A stretch of 64,000 nt of DNA, taken from Aurantimonas sp. HBX-1 (GTDB taxonomy: Bacteria > Pseudomonadota > Alphaproteobacteria > Rhizobiales > Rhizobiaceae). This document shows positions 11,893-19,737 of the stretch, in pieces; position 1 is the first letter of the stretch, and the number at the start of each line of letters is the position of its first letter. Under the pieces are notes generated by a model. That model saw only the letters and a list, made by a program, of their open reading frames with translations. It searched no databases and was not told the origin of the DNA. The position numbers and the translations under genes were made by a program. Location of the stretch: positions 2,183,501-2,247,500 of the forward strand of contig NZ_CP090066.1 of assembly GCF_021391535.1 (NCBI RefSeq), read 5' to 3'.

Positions 11893-13278
11893 TCAGTCCA
11901 TCCAGACGGACGGGAACAGCAGGATGAGAACCGTCACCAGTTCGAGGCGGCCGAGCAGCATCACGGCGGAAAGGATCCATAACGCAGCGTCGGGAAGGCT
12001 GGCGAAATTGCCGGCCGGACCGATGATCTGGCCGAATCCGGGTCCGACATTCGAAATCGCCGTGAGGCTGCCGGAAAACGACGTGATCAGGTCCAGTCCG
12101 ATCATCGTCAGCAGGACCGTGCCCATCAGGAGCGTGCCGAAATACAGGAAGAAGAAGATCGTCACGGTCTGGATCGTCTGGGCCGAGATGTCGTCATTGC
12201 CGTATTTCAGACGGATCACGGAGTGCGGACGCACCAGGCGGCGGAAGCTGGCGCGCACGACCAGATAGAGGATCACCAGCCGGTTGGCCTTGATTCCGCC
12301 GGCCGTCGATCCGGCGCAGCCGCCGAGGAAGGTCGCCAGGAAGAAGATGCCGATCGCCGCATTCGACCACAGCGTATAGTCGTCCGAGGCATAGCCGGTG
12401 GTGGTGATCACCGAGACGAGGTTGAAGGCCGAGGTGATCAGCGCCTCGCCGAACGGTGTCTCGTTGATGACGCGCCGGCTCACCGCGATCGCGAAGCTGA
12501 GGACGAGGCAGGTCACCAGGAACACGAGGATCTGCGGATCGCGCCACAGCTGGAAGCGCCGCGGCAGGAACGCCTTGATGTAGATGACGAAGGGCAGCGA
12601 CCCCAGGATCATGAAGATCGTCGAGGCGACCAGGATGCGGTTGTCCTCGAAGAAGCCCATCGAGGCGTCGTGGGTGGAGTAGCCGCCGGTCGAAAGCGTC
12701 GTCATCGCGTGGTTGATCGCGTCGAAGAAGCTCATCCCCAGCGAAGTGTAGGCGGCCGCGCACAGCATCGTCAGCGTGACATAGGCGGCGATCAGTCCCC
12801 CCGTCAGCTGGTTCACCCGCGGCAGAACCTTGTCGGACTTGTCGGAGCTTTCCATGTGGAACAGCGCCAGGCCGCCGGCCTGCAGCGAGGGCAGGATCAG
12901 CAGCACCATGCCGATGATACCGATGCCGCCCAGCCATTGCAGCAGCGAGCGCCACAGCAGGATGCCGGGGGGCAACGCGTCGAGGCCCGAGATCACCGTC
13001 GATCCGGTGGTTGTCAGGCCGGACATCGCTTCGAAATATGCGCCGGCATAGGTGACGTTGACCGACGAGAAGTAGATCGGCAGGGAGCCGATGAGCGAAG
13101 CGAACAGCCAGACCGTGGTGACCAGAAGGAAGCCGAGGCGCGGCGTGAACTTCGGCCGTTCGCCGCGCGTCGCCACGGCGATCAGCACGCAGACCATGCC
13201 GACCATGAAGCCGGAGCCGACGAACACCCGCCAGTCGTCGTTGCTGTCGGCGAGATCGACGAGAGCCGGCAGCAGCAT
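11893..13278 (-). CDS. trkH: TrkH-type potassium uptake transmembrane protein
   Basis: A multi-span K+ translocator of the Trk/Ktr superfamily. Selectivity-filter-like loops are visible: MSGLTTTGSTV, MTTLSTGGYSTHD, VSVITTTGYASDD and ISNVGPGFG. It would work with the cytoplasmic NAD-binding TrkA. The first ATG, at 13278, gives 461 residues and begins MLLPALV, inside what looks like the first hydrophobic helix. The same frame continues upstream (LRTIAHVTSIFGLGLAAA) to a TAG at about 13393 without any ATG, GTG or TTG, so the real start is probably a rare codon such as CTG near 13350. Family members are about 480 residues, which supports a longer protein. The call is firm and only the start is open. 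Confidence 0.93.
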   Translation of the reverse strand: MLLPALVDLADSNDDWRVFVGSGFMVGMVCVLIAVATRGERPKFTPRLGFLLVTTVWLFASLIGSLPIYFSSVNVTYAGAYFEAMSGLTTTGSTVISGLDALPPGILLWRSLLQWLGGIGIIGMVLLILPSLQAGGLALFHMESSDKSDKVLPRVNQLTGGLIAAYVTLTMLCAAAYTSLGMSFFDAINHAMTTLSTGGYSTHDASMGFFEDNRILVASTIFMILGSLPFVIYIKAFLPRRFQLWRDPQILVFLVTCLVLSFAIAVSRRVINETPFGEALITSAFNLVSVITTTGYASDDYTLWSNAAIGIFFLATFLGGCAGSTAGGIKANRLVILYLVVRASFRRLVRPHSVIRLKYGNDDISAQTIQTVTIFFFLYFGTLLMGTVLLTMIGLDLITSFSGSLTAISNVGPGFGQIIGPAGNFASLPDAALWILSAVMLLGRLELVTVLILLFPSVWMD

Positions 13279-13545
13279 CGCGGCGGCAAGGCCAAGCCCG
13301 AAGATCGAGGTGACGTGGGCGATAGTCCTGAGGATGGATCGCTCCCGCAGCGTGTCGTGGCGCCCCCGTTTGCCGGCGCGATCGGCGCTCTTCTAGCGTC
13401 TCGTCCGGCCGCCGGCAATCGCCGCCCGTCGCCGCTTCGCAAGCGCCTCATGCCCGCCCTTCGTGTTGCAGGCCCGCACCCCCTCGTCTATTGAACGGTC
13501 GTGTTTGCGAGGCCATCTGCCAGAGGCCATTCGAGCGAGGCCATC

Positions 13546-14517
13546 ATGACCGAACGCCATGCGGAAGTACTGATCCTGGGCTCTGGCCCCGCCGGCTACA
13601 CAGCCGCGATCTATGCGGCTCGCGCCATGATGAAGCCGCTGCTCGTCGCCGGGCTGCAGGAGGGCGGCCAGCTGACGATCACCACCGACGTCGAGAACTA
13701 TCCGGGCTTCGCCGATCCGATCCAGGGGCCCTGGCTGATGGAGCAGATGAAGGCGCAGGCGCTGCATGTCGGCGCGGAGATCGCGAGCGACCTGATCGTC
13801 TCTGCCGATCTTCAGACCCGGCCGTTCCGGCTGGTGGGTGATTCCGGCACGGTCTACACCTGCGACTCGCTGATCATCGCGACGGGCGCACAGGCCAAGT
13901 GGCTGGGCCTCGCCAGCGAGAACACCTTCCAGGGCTTCGGCGTATCGGCCTGCGCGACCTGCGACGGCTTCTTCTACCGCGGCAAGGACGTCGTCGTCGT
14001 CGGTGGCGGCAATACCGCTGTCGAGGAAGCGCTCTATCTCTCGAACATCGCCGGTAAGGTCACGGTGGTGCATCGCCGCGACACGTTCCGCGCCGAACGC
14101 ATCCTGCAGAACCGGCTGTTCGCGACGCCCAATATCGAGGTGATCTGGAACACCGCGGTCGAGGAAATCGTCGGCCCGACCGAGCCGATGAAGTCGGTCG
14201 AAGGCGTGCGGCTGCGCAACGTCGTCTCCGGCGAGATCGTCGAGCGCAAGACCGATGGCGTGTTCGTCGCGATCGGCCATGCGCCGGCGGTGGAACTCTT
14301 CGTCGGCCAGCTGAAGCAGAAGCCGTCCGGCTATCTCTGGGTTGAGCCGGGCACGACGCAGACCTCGGTGCCGGGCGTCTTCGCCGCGGGCGACGTCGCG
14401 GACGACGTCTACCGGCAGGCCGTCACGGCGGCCGGCCTCGGCTGCATGGCAGCCCTGGAGGCGGAAAAGTGGCTGGCGGCCCGCGCCACCGACGAGTCGC
14501 GCGTCGCCGCCGAGTAA
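13546..14517 (+). CDS. trxB: Thioredoxin reductase
   Basis: A 323-residue low-molecular-weight thioredoxin reductase that passes electrons from NADPH through FAD to thioredoxin. LGSGPAGYTAA (residues 11-21) is the FAD-binding motif, CATC (Cys136 and Cys139) is the redox-active pair, VVVGGGNTAVEEA is the NADPH-binding motif, and GVFAAGDV near the C-terminus is the second FAD contact. ATG 13546 is chosen because the protein then begins MTERHAEVLILG like its relatives; the longer frame from 13501 adds 15 residues of unlikely sequence. The regulator lsrB follows 51 bp downstream in the same direction, the order seen in other rhizobia. Confidence 0.97.
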   Translation: MTERHAEVLILGSGPAGYTAAIYAARAMMKPLLVAGLQEGGQLTITTDVENYPGFADPIQGPWLMEQMKAQALHVGAEIASDLIVSADLQTRPFRLVGDSGTVYTCDSLIIATGAQAKWLGLASENTFQGFGVSACATCDGFFYRGKDVVVVGGGNTAVEEALYLSNIAGKVTVVHRRDTFRAERILQNRLFATPNIEVIWNTAVEEIVGPTEPMKSVEGVRLRNVVSGEIVERKTDGVFVAIGHAPAVELFVGQLKQKPSGYLWVEPGTTQTSVPGVFAAGDVADDVYRQAVTAAGLGCMAALEAEKWLAARATDESRVAAE

Positions 14518-14568
14518 TACCCGCCGGGGGCTTTTCGCCTTCTTCCAGGCCATTCGAGGAAACAACCC

Positions 14569-15465
14569 ATGGCGCTCGACTGGGACAAGCTGCGGATCTT
14601 CCATGCTGCGGCGGAAGCAGGCTCGTTCACCCACGCGGCCGACGCGCTTAATTTGAGCCAGTCGGCGATCAGCCGGCAGGTCGCCGCGCTCGAGAACGAG
14701 ATCGGCGTGCCGCTGTTCCACCGGCATGCTCGCGGCCTGGTGCTCTCCGAGCAGGGCGAACTGCTCTTCCAGACGGCCAACGACGTGCTGAAGCGGCTGG
14801 AGGCAGTGCGCGTCCAGCTGACCGAGACACGCGAGAAGCCGACCGGCAAGCTGCGCGTCACCACGACGGTCGGTCTCGGCTCGGGCTGGCTGACGGAGCG
14901 GTCGAAGGAGTTTCTCGAGCTCTATCCGGAGCTGGAACTGCAGCTGGTCTTCGACAATGAGGAGATCGACCTGACCATGCGCAAGGCGGATGCGGCGATC
15001 CGCCTGCGCCAGCCGCAGCAGCCGGATCTCATCCAGCGGCGGCTGTTCACGGTGCACCTGCACGTCTACGCCGCCCCCTCCTATCTCGCCCGCTTCGGGA
15101 CGCCGGAGACGATCGAGGATCTCGACCATCACCGGATCATCACCTTCGGCGAACCGGCACCGAACTACCTCCGCAACCTCAACACGCTGGAGACGGTCGG
15201 CCTGCCGGAAGGCAAGTCGCGAAGCCCGATCCTGCAGATCAACAATCTCATGGCGATCCGCTCCGCGATCGAAAGCGGCATCGGCCTCGCCCTCCTGCCC
15301 GACTACATGGTCGACAAGCGCGCCAAGCTGGTCCAGGTCCTGCCGGAGATGGAGATGCCGACCTTCGACACCTATCTCTGCTACCCCGAGCAGATGCGCA
15401 GTGCCGCCAAGCTCAAGGTGTTCCGGGATTTCCTGATCTCCAAGGCGCGTACCTGGGCGTTCTGA
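14569..15465 (+). CDS. lsrB: LysR-type regulator, LsrB/VtlR family
   Basis: A 298-residue LysR protein. Residues 1-65 form the winged helix-turn-helix (AAEAGSFTHAADALNLSQSA is the recognition part), followed by a linker helix and a periplasmic-binding-like effector domain. The N-terminus MALDWDKLRIFHAAAEAGSF and the position directly after trxB identify it with Sinorhizobium LsrB and Brucella VtlR, which control redox balance, LPS genes and, in Brucella and Agrobacterium, the AbcR small RNAs or related transport genes. Naming follows that homology as I remember it. Only one cysteine is obvious near the C-terminus (TYLCYPEQ, about residue 271), so thiol sensing as proposed for LsrB may differ here. 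Confidence 0.88.
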   Translation: MALDWDKLRIFHAAAEAGSFTHAADALNLSQSAISRQVAALENEIGVPLFHRHARGLVLSEQGELLFQTANDVLKRLEAVRVQLTETREKPTGKLRVTTTVGLGSGWLTERSKEFLELYPELELQLVFDNEEIDLTMRKADAAIRLRQPQQPDLIQRRLFTVHLHVYAAPSYLARFGTPETIEDLDHHRIITFGEPAPNYLRNLNTLETVGLPEGKSRSPILQINNLMAIRSAIESGIGLALLPDYMVDKRAKLVQVLPEMEMPTFDTYLCYPEQMRSAAKLKVFRDFLISKARTWAF

Positions 15466-15536
15466 CGGGTGGGTAACGGGCCGGTCGATGAGGCTCGCGG
15501 AAAGAGCGTTGTCGACACCGCGGGATTGAAAGAGCG

Positions 15537-16328
15537 ATGCTGAGAGAGACGCCCTCACGGGTCATCGCCATCGGCGACGTGCACGGCGCCGCGGATCTGC
15601 TGGCGGCGCTGCTCGCCGGCCTCGACGACATGTCGCCCGGCTGGCCGGTGTATTTCCTCGGCGACATCGTCGACCGCGGCCCCGAAAGCCGGCGGGCCAT
15701 GGATCTCGTGGCGGCAACCCTCGCCGCACGGCCCTGCTCGAAGCTGCTGCTCGGCAATCACGACGACTGGCTGCTGCGTTTCCTGGAGGACCGGCTGTCG
15801 CTGGAGGAGGCGCTGCACTGGCTGGCCCAGGGCGGCGGCGACACCCTCCGCTCCTACGGCGTCCCGCCGGGGGCCGATCTCTGGCAGTCGCGCGAGCATG
15901 TGCTCCGGCACCGGCCGAACCATCTGGCCCTCCTGGCCGACGCGTCGCTCATCGAGCGGATCGAGGGCTTTGCCTTCGTGCATGCGGGCGTCGATCCGGC
16001 CCGGCGCCTCGACGAACAGACCCGCCACGACTGCCTTTGGATGCGCGAGCCGTTCCTTAGCCATGTCGGGCATCTCGACCACGTCGTCGTGCATGGCCAC
16101 ACGCCGCTGAAGGACGGCCGCCCGGTGGTCACCGAGAACCGGATCTCGATCGACACGGCCGCGGTGCTCGGCGGTGCGCTGACGGCGGTGCGCGTCGATG
16201 CGTCGGAGCACACCGTCGACTTCCTGCAGGTCCGGCCCCGCGGCCGGGTCGCCGCCGTCGAGCCGCGCCGGCTCGATCGCGGCCTCGGCACGGTTCTCGA
16301 CCGACCCCCTTCCGCCGTCCGCGGCTAG
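15537..16328 (+). CDS. PPP-family metallophosphoesterase (Ser/Thr phosphatase or Ap4A hydrolase-like)
   Basis: A 263-residue calcineurin-like phosphoesterase. The three PPP signatures stand in order: GDVHG (residues 13-17), GDIVDRG (about 42-48) and GNHD (about 79-82), with a downstream GHTP that completes the two-metal site. This set is shared by small bacterial PPP phosphatases such as PrpA and by symmetrical bis(5'-nucleosyl)-tetraphosphatases, so the substrate cannot be named. ATG 15537 has GAAAGAG upstream. It follows lsrB by 71 bp, in the same direction. The last 40 residues are rich in Arg and Pro and look poorly conserved. Confidence 0.85.
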   Translation: MLRETPSRVIAIGDVHGAADLLAALLAGLDDMSPGWPVYFLGDIVDRGPESRRAMDLVAATLAARPCSKLLLGNHDDWLLRFLEDRLSLEEALHWLAQGGGDTLRSYGVPPGADLWQSREHVLRHRPNHLALLADASLIERIEGFAFVHAGVDPARRLDEQTRHDCLWMREPFLSHVGHLDHVVVHGHTPLKDGRPVVTENRISIDTAAVLGGALTAVRVDASEHTVDFLQVRPRGRVAAVEPRRLDRGLGTVLDRPPSAVRG

Positions 16329-16342
16329 GCCGGACGCAGGGC

Positions 16343-16369
16343 AAAAAAAGGGGCGGCACGAGGCCGCCC
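16343..16369 (-). terminator. Minus-strand intrinsic terminator without an annotated gene
   Basis: Read on the minus strand, a perfect 7-bp stem GGGCGGC/GCCGCCC (16369-16351) with a short loop is followed by seven T (16349-16343). It can only end a minus-strand transcript, but the nearest genes on both sides are on the plus strand. See the finding on a possible small RNA. Confidence 0.6.
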
Positions 16370-16621
16370 GAGTAAGGCTGGAGTATCAGGTCATGAAAAA
16401 CCCGATGTGAGCCAAATGCGCGTCGCCGCCAAAGGTTGCAGGGGGCATCGCGATTTCCCGGAGATCCAAAAATAGGCCCGGTCCGAATCCCCGCCCGGCC
16501 GATCGTTTGCAACGCAACCATCCCGGCATGTCGACGTTATCGCGGGAAGCCCGCCGCAGTGCCTCACCGCAGAGAACCGGTTCTGCCTGCGACCAAACGG
16601 AATGACTTCAGGAGTCCAACG

Positions 16622-17638
16622 ATGTTTCGCGACAAGCCCAGTACCTACGATCGCCTTGCCGACGCTTTGAGCGGCATCGGCGAGCGCCTTGCGGAACTCG
16701 AGGAGCAGGCGGTCGAGCGCTTCCATCCCGCACCGAGCCGTGCCGAGCGCGTCCGCCGCGCCATCTCCCGGAACATGCCTTTCCATTCCGAGCCGACGGG
16801 CGTCGCTCGTTATCTGCCGGACTTCATGACCGGCTGGAACATGCCCTCCGGTGGTGACGCGCGGCGCCACATGCTGTCGCTGCGCGATTCGGCAGGCGAC
16901 AGCGTCGATGATGCGCGCGGATATTTCGCCGACGCCCGCCGGCATCTGCCGGACATGCGCCTGCCGCGCTTCGCGAGCTTCCGCCGCGGCATGGAGACCG
17001 AACGCGGTCTGGACTACCTGCGCAATCGTCCCGAGCTGACCGCTGTTCTCGTGGTCGGCGGCGCGGTGGCCGTCGTCGGCGCCACCTACTACGTCACGAA
17101 GAAGATCCAGGACCACGCGGAGGAGCCGGACTACGACGTCGTCCGCGAGGACGGGGCGATCGAGATCCGCGACTACGACGCGATGATCGTCGCCGAGACG
17201 ATCAAGAGCGGCTATCACGAGAAGGCCCGCCGCGCCGGCTTCGAGACCCTTGCCGACTACATCTTCGCCCGCAATCGCGAAGGCAAGAAGATCAAGATGA
17301 CCACGCCGGTCATGCAGCAGCTGGCGGAGGGCGAAGGCCGCACCAAGGGCTGGGCGATCCGCTTCGTCATGCCGAAGAAGTACACGCTCGCCAGCCTGCC
17401 GCAGCCCGCAAGCAGCGACGTCACGTTGAAGGACATGCCCGCCCGGCGGATGGCGGCGATCCGCTTCTCCGGCAATTTCAGCGCCACGCTGGCCAGCAAG
17501 CAGCTGATGAGCCTCTACAACTATCTTGCCGACAACAACCTGAAGCAGAAGGGCGACCCGCAATATGCGTTCTACAACCCGCCCTGGACGCCCGGCTTCA
17601 TGAAGCGCAACGAAATCCTGATCGAGATCGAACGCTGA
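16622..17638 (+). CDS. Membrane-anchored SOUL haem-binding-like protein
   Basis: A 338-residue protein. The C-terminal 170 residues form a SOUL domain (YDVVREDGAIEIRDYDAMIV, KIKMTTPVMQQ, YNPPWTPGFMKRNE are typical segments), the fold of haem-binding SOUL/p22HBP proteins. Residues about 139-159 form one hydrophobic helix, and the first 135 residues are charged and likely amphipathic. The SOUL domain therefore seems tethered to the membrane; the side is not certain. Start ATG 16622 has AGGAG 8 bases upstream. A strong terminator at 17683-17706 closes the unit. The haem ligand of the animal protein is not conserved in all bacterial members, so binding is not assured. Confidence 0.85.
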   Translation: MFRDKPSTYDRLADALSGIGERLAELEEQAVERFHPAPSRAERVRRAISRNMPFHSEPTGVARYLPDFMTGWNMPSGGDARRHMLSLRDSAGDSVDDARGYFADARRHLPDMRLPRFASFRRGMETERGLDYLRNRPELTAVLVVGGAVAVVGATYYVTKKIQDHAEEPDYDVVREDGAIEIRDYDAMIVAETIKSGYHEKARRAGFETLADYIFARNREGKKIKMTTPVMQQLAEGEGRTKGWAIRFVMPKKYTLASLPQPASSDVTLKDMPARRMAAIRFSGNFSATLASKQLMSLYNYLADNNLKQKGDPQYAFYNPPWTPGFMKRNEILIEIER

Positions 17639-17682
17639 TTACGGCCGATGCTGCTGCTCGCAGCCGGTCATGTTGAAGATGA

Positions 17683-17706
17683 GGCCCGCTTAGGCGGGCC
17701 TTTTTC
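17683..17706 (+). terminator. Rho-independent terminator of the SOUL gene
   Basis: GGCCCGC and GCGGGCC form a 7-bp G+C-rich stem with a 4-base loop, followed directly by TTTTT and CTT. It lies 45 bp after the SOUL gene stop and isolates it from the secreted repeat protein gene. Confidence 0.9.
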
Positions 17707-17877
17707 TTGTCTGCTCCATCATGGTGCCGGTCGGCAGCGTCCGAGACTCAAAGCTGTTTCGTTAAAATGCGCAGAATTAACCGCGTTTCGAACATTACTT
17801 TGCACGCCTGCTGTTAATCTTGCGGAAGATCATAGTTTTGCCGTCATATCGGGCATCGACGACAGGAGGACAAAGCC

Positions 17878-18588
17878 GTGAAGATTTCCGTAGCGCTTGC
17901 CGCCGCTGCCGGCGTCCTTGCGGCAAGCCCCAGCCTCGCCGGCGGCCGCCCGACGGCCTGCTACGAGCCGGTCCGCTCGCCCGCCCTCTATTCCACCGTG
18001 GCCGAAGACGTGCTCGTTAGGCCCGCCAGCGTGGTCTACGACGTCGTGCCGGCCCGGTACGGCTACGCCACCCGCGAGGTCCTGGTCGAGCCGGAGCGGG
18101 TCATCGCGGAACGCATCCCTGCGGAGTACACCACGGTGGCGCGCCAGGTCCTGCTGCAGCCCGAACGCGTGATCCGCCGTGCCGCGCCTCCGGTCTACCG
18201 TACCGTCACCGAAACCGTGCTGATCGAGCCGGCGCGCGAAACCTGGGAGTGGCGGGTCATCGGCGGCAGGCGGGTCTATTGCCGGATCGTCCTGCCGGCC
18301 CGTTACGGCACACGCGAGCGCACCGTGGTCGAGCGCGGAGAGAGCTGGGACGAGGTGATCCCGGCCGAATACGGCATCGAGCATGTCCAGGTGATGCTCG
18401 CCCCGGAGCGGTATGTGCAGCACGTCATTCCGGCCCGCTACGAGACGGTCCGGGAACAGGTGATTCTCGAGCCGGAGCAGACCGTCGCCCGCGAGATCCC
18501 GGCGCAGTACGAGACCCGGCATCGCACCGTGAAGGTCCGCGACGAGGCCGCCGGCTGGCGGCAGGTGCATCTGCGCGGAGCCTGCTGA
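17878..18588 (+). CDS. Secreted protein of degenerate ~23-residue tandem repeats
   Basis: A 236-residue protein that starts with GTG 17878, preceded by AGGAGG at ideal spacing. Residues 1-21 form a signal peptide (Ala-rich, ending SPSLA before GG). The mature part is built of about seven imperfect repeats with the pattern [VI]-[VI]-P-A-[RE]-Y-x(5-6)-R-x-V-L-[VL]-x-P-E-R-V; clear copies begin VVPARYGYAT, RIPAEYTTVA, VLPARYGTRE, VIPAEYGIEH, VIPARYETVR and EIPAQYETRH. An insert carrying YCR interrupts the third copy. It contains three cysteines (about residues 28, 138 and 236). I do not recognise a named family and assign no function; a periplasmic or surface structural role is plausible. Confidence 0.8.
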   Translation: MKISVALAAAAGVLAASPSLAGGRPTACYEPVRSPALYSTVAEDVLVRPASVVYDVVPARYGYATREVLVEPERVIAERIPAEYTTVARQVLLQPERVIRRAAPPVYRTVTETVLIEPARETWEWRVIGGRRVYCRIVLPARYGTRERTVVERGESWDEVIPAEYGIEHVQVMLAPERYVQHVIPARYETVREQVILEPEQTVAREIPAQYETRHRTVKVRDEAAGWRQVHLRGAC

Positions 18589-18789
18589 GCGCCCGGCAGC
18601 CAGCCCTCGTGACCCTCTTCCCGCCGCGCTGATCGGCCGGGCCCTCCCTGCCGCGGCGCGGCTGCCCATTGCCGAAGCCGCCCTCGACTTCTAGAACGCG
18701 CCACAGGCCGTCCCTGCCGAACGGGGCGGGCATCGGCGCCGGCCTGCACGCAGCCCGGGCCGGAATGCAAACGGCGCAAGGAAGACATC

Positions 18790-19716
18790 TTGGAAGAAGC
18801 GGTGAGAATCGGCGTCATCGGCTGCGGCGTGATGGGCAGGAACCACGTCCGGGTGCTGGCCGACACGAAGGGCTTCGAACTGGTCGGCATCGTCGACCAC
18901 AATCTCGACGTCGGGGAAGCGGCGGCGGGCGCCAGCGGCGCGGCTGCCTGCGCCACGGTGGAGGAGCTCATCGCGCTCGGCGTCGATGCCGCGGTGGTGG
19001 CGCTGCCCACCTCGCTGCACCACGACGTCGGCGCGCAACTGATCCGCGCGGGCATCCACGTCCTGATGGAAAAGCCCATCGCGCGGACGGTCGAGGAGGC
19101 GCATGCGCTGATCGCGCTCGCCGAGGCGCACGACCGCCGGCTGATGGTCGGCCACGTCGAGCGGTTCAATCCGGCGATCGAGGGCCTGCGCCAGGCGATC
19201 GGCGAGGAGGAGATCCTGTCCGTCGCGGTCACCCGCGTCGGTCCGTTCCCGCCGCGCATCGGCGACGTCGGCATCGTCATCGACCTCGGCGTCCACGACA
19301 TCGACCTGATCCGCTGGCTGACCCGCTCGGAGATCGTCGACCATCAGACCCTGGTCTCGCGCACCATCGGCGAGCACGAGGACATCGCCTTCATGCAGTT
19401 CCGCATGGCCAACGGGGCACTGGCCAGCATCAACACCAACTGGCTGACGCCGTTCAAGCAGCGGCGGATCGACGTCTCGACGCGCCACCGCTTCATCAGC
19501 TGCGACATGCTGCTGCGGACCGTGTCGGAATTCTCGCGCTACCAGCCGGATGGAGGCTATCTCCACCGCAGCCTCGGCATCGGCTTCCACGAGCCGCTGA
19601 AGGCGGAGCTGCAGGCGTTCCGGGCGGCGATCCTCGGTACGGCGCCGGTGGCCGTTACCGGCGCCGACGGCGCCCGGGCGCTGGAGATCGCCCTCACGGC
19701 ACTGCGCGATGCCTGA
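18790..19716 (+). CDS. Gfo/Idh/MocA oxidoreductase, WbpB/WlbA- or GnnA-like
   Basis: A 308-residue NAD(P)-dependent sugar oxidoreductase. The Rossmann start IGVIGCGVMGRNHVRVL is followed by EKPIA, whose Lys is catalytic in this family, and by VGHVERFNP, a segment typical of WbpB/WlbA, which oxidise C3 of UDP-N-acetyl-glucosaminuronic acid. The related GnnA acts on UDP-GlcNAc for diamino-sugar lipid A. Translation likely starts at TTG 18790, which has AAGGAAG upstream; a GTG at 18802 is the alternative. The next gene, 21 bp on, encodes a WbpA-like dehydrogenase, which favours the WbpB reading: WbpA makes the uronic acid and WbpB oxidises it. The transaminase expected next is encoded at 36.8 kb. 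Confidence 0.85.
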   Translation: MEEAVRIGVIGCGVMGRNHVRVLADTKGFELVGIVDHNLDVGEAAAGASGAAACATVEELIALGVDAAVVALPTSLHHDVGAQLIRAGIHVLMEKPIARTVEEAHALIALAEAHDRRLMVGHVERFNPAIEGLRQAIGEEEILSVAVTRVGPFPPRIGDVGIVIDLGVHDIDLIRWLTRSEIVDHQTLVSRTIGEHEDIAFMQFRMANGALASINTNWLTPFKQRRIDVSTRHRFISCDMLLRTVSEFSRYQPDGGYLHRSLGIGFHEPLKAELQAFRAAILGTAPVAVTGADGARALEIALTALRDA

Positions 19717-19737
19717 GCGCCCGGCCCGGCAAAAGCG

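Noticed and set aside
17878..18588. CRISPR-like or DNA-level repeat array
   Set aside because: The repetition is at protein level, imperfect at DNA level, inside one open frame with a signal peptide and ribosome site.
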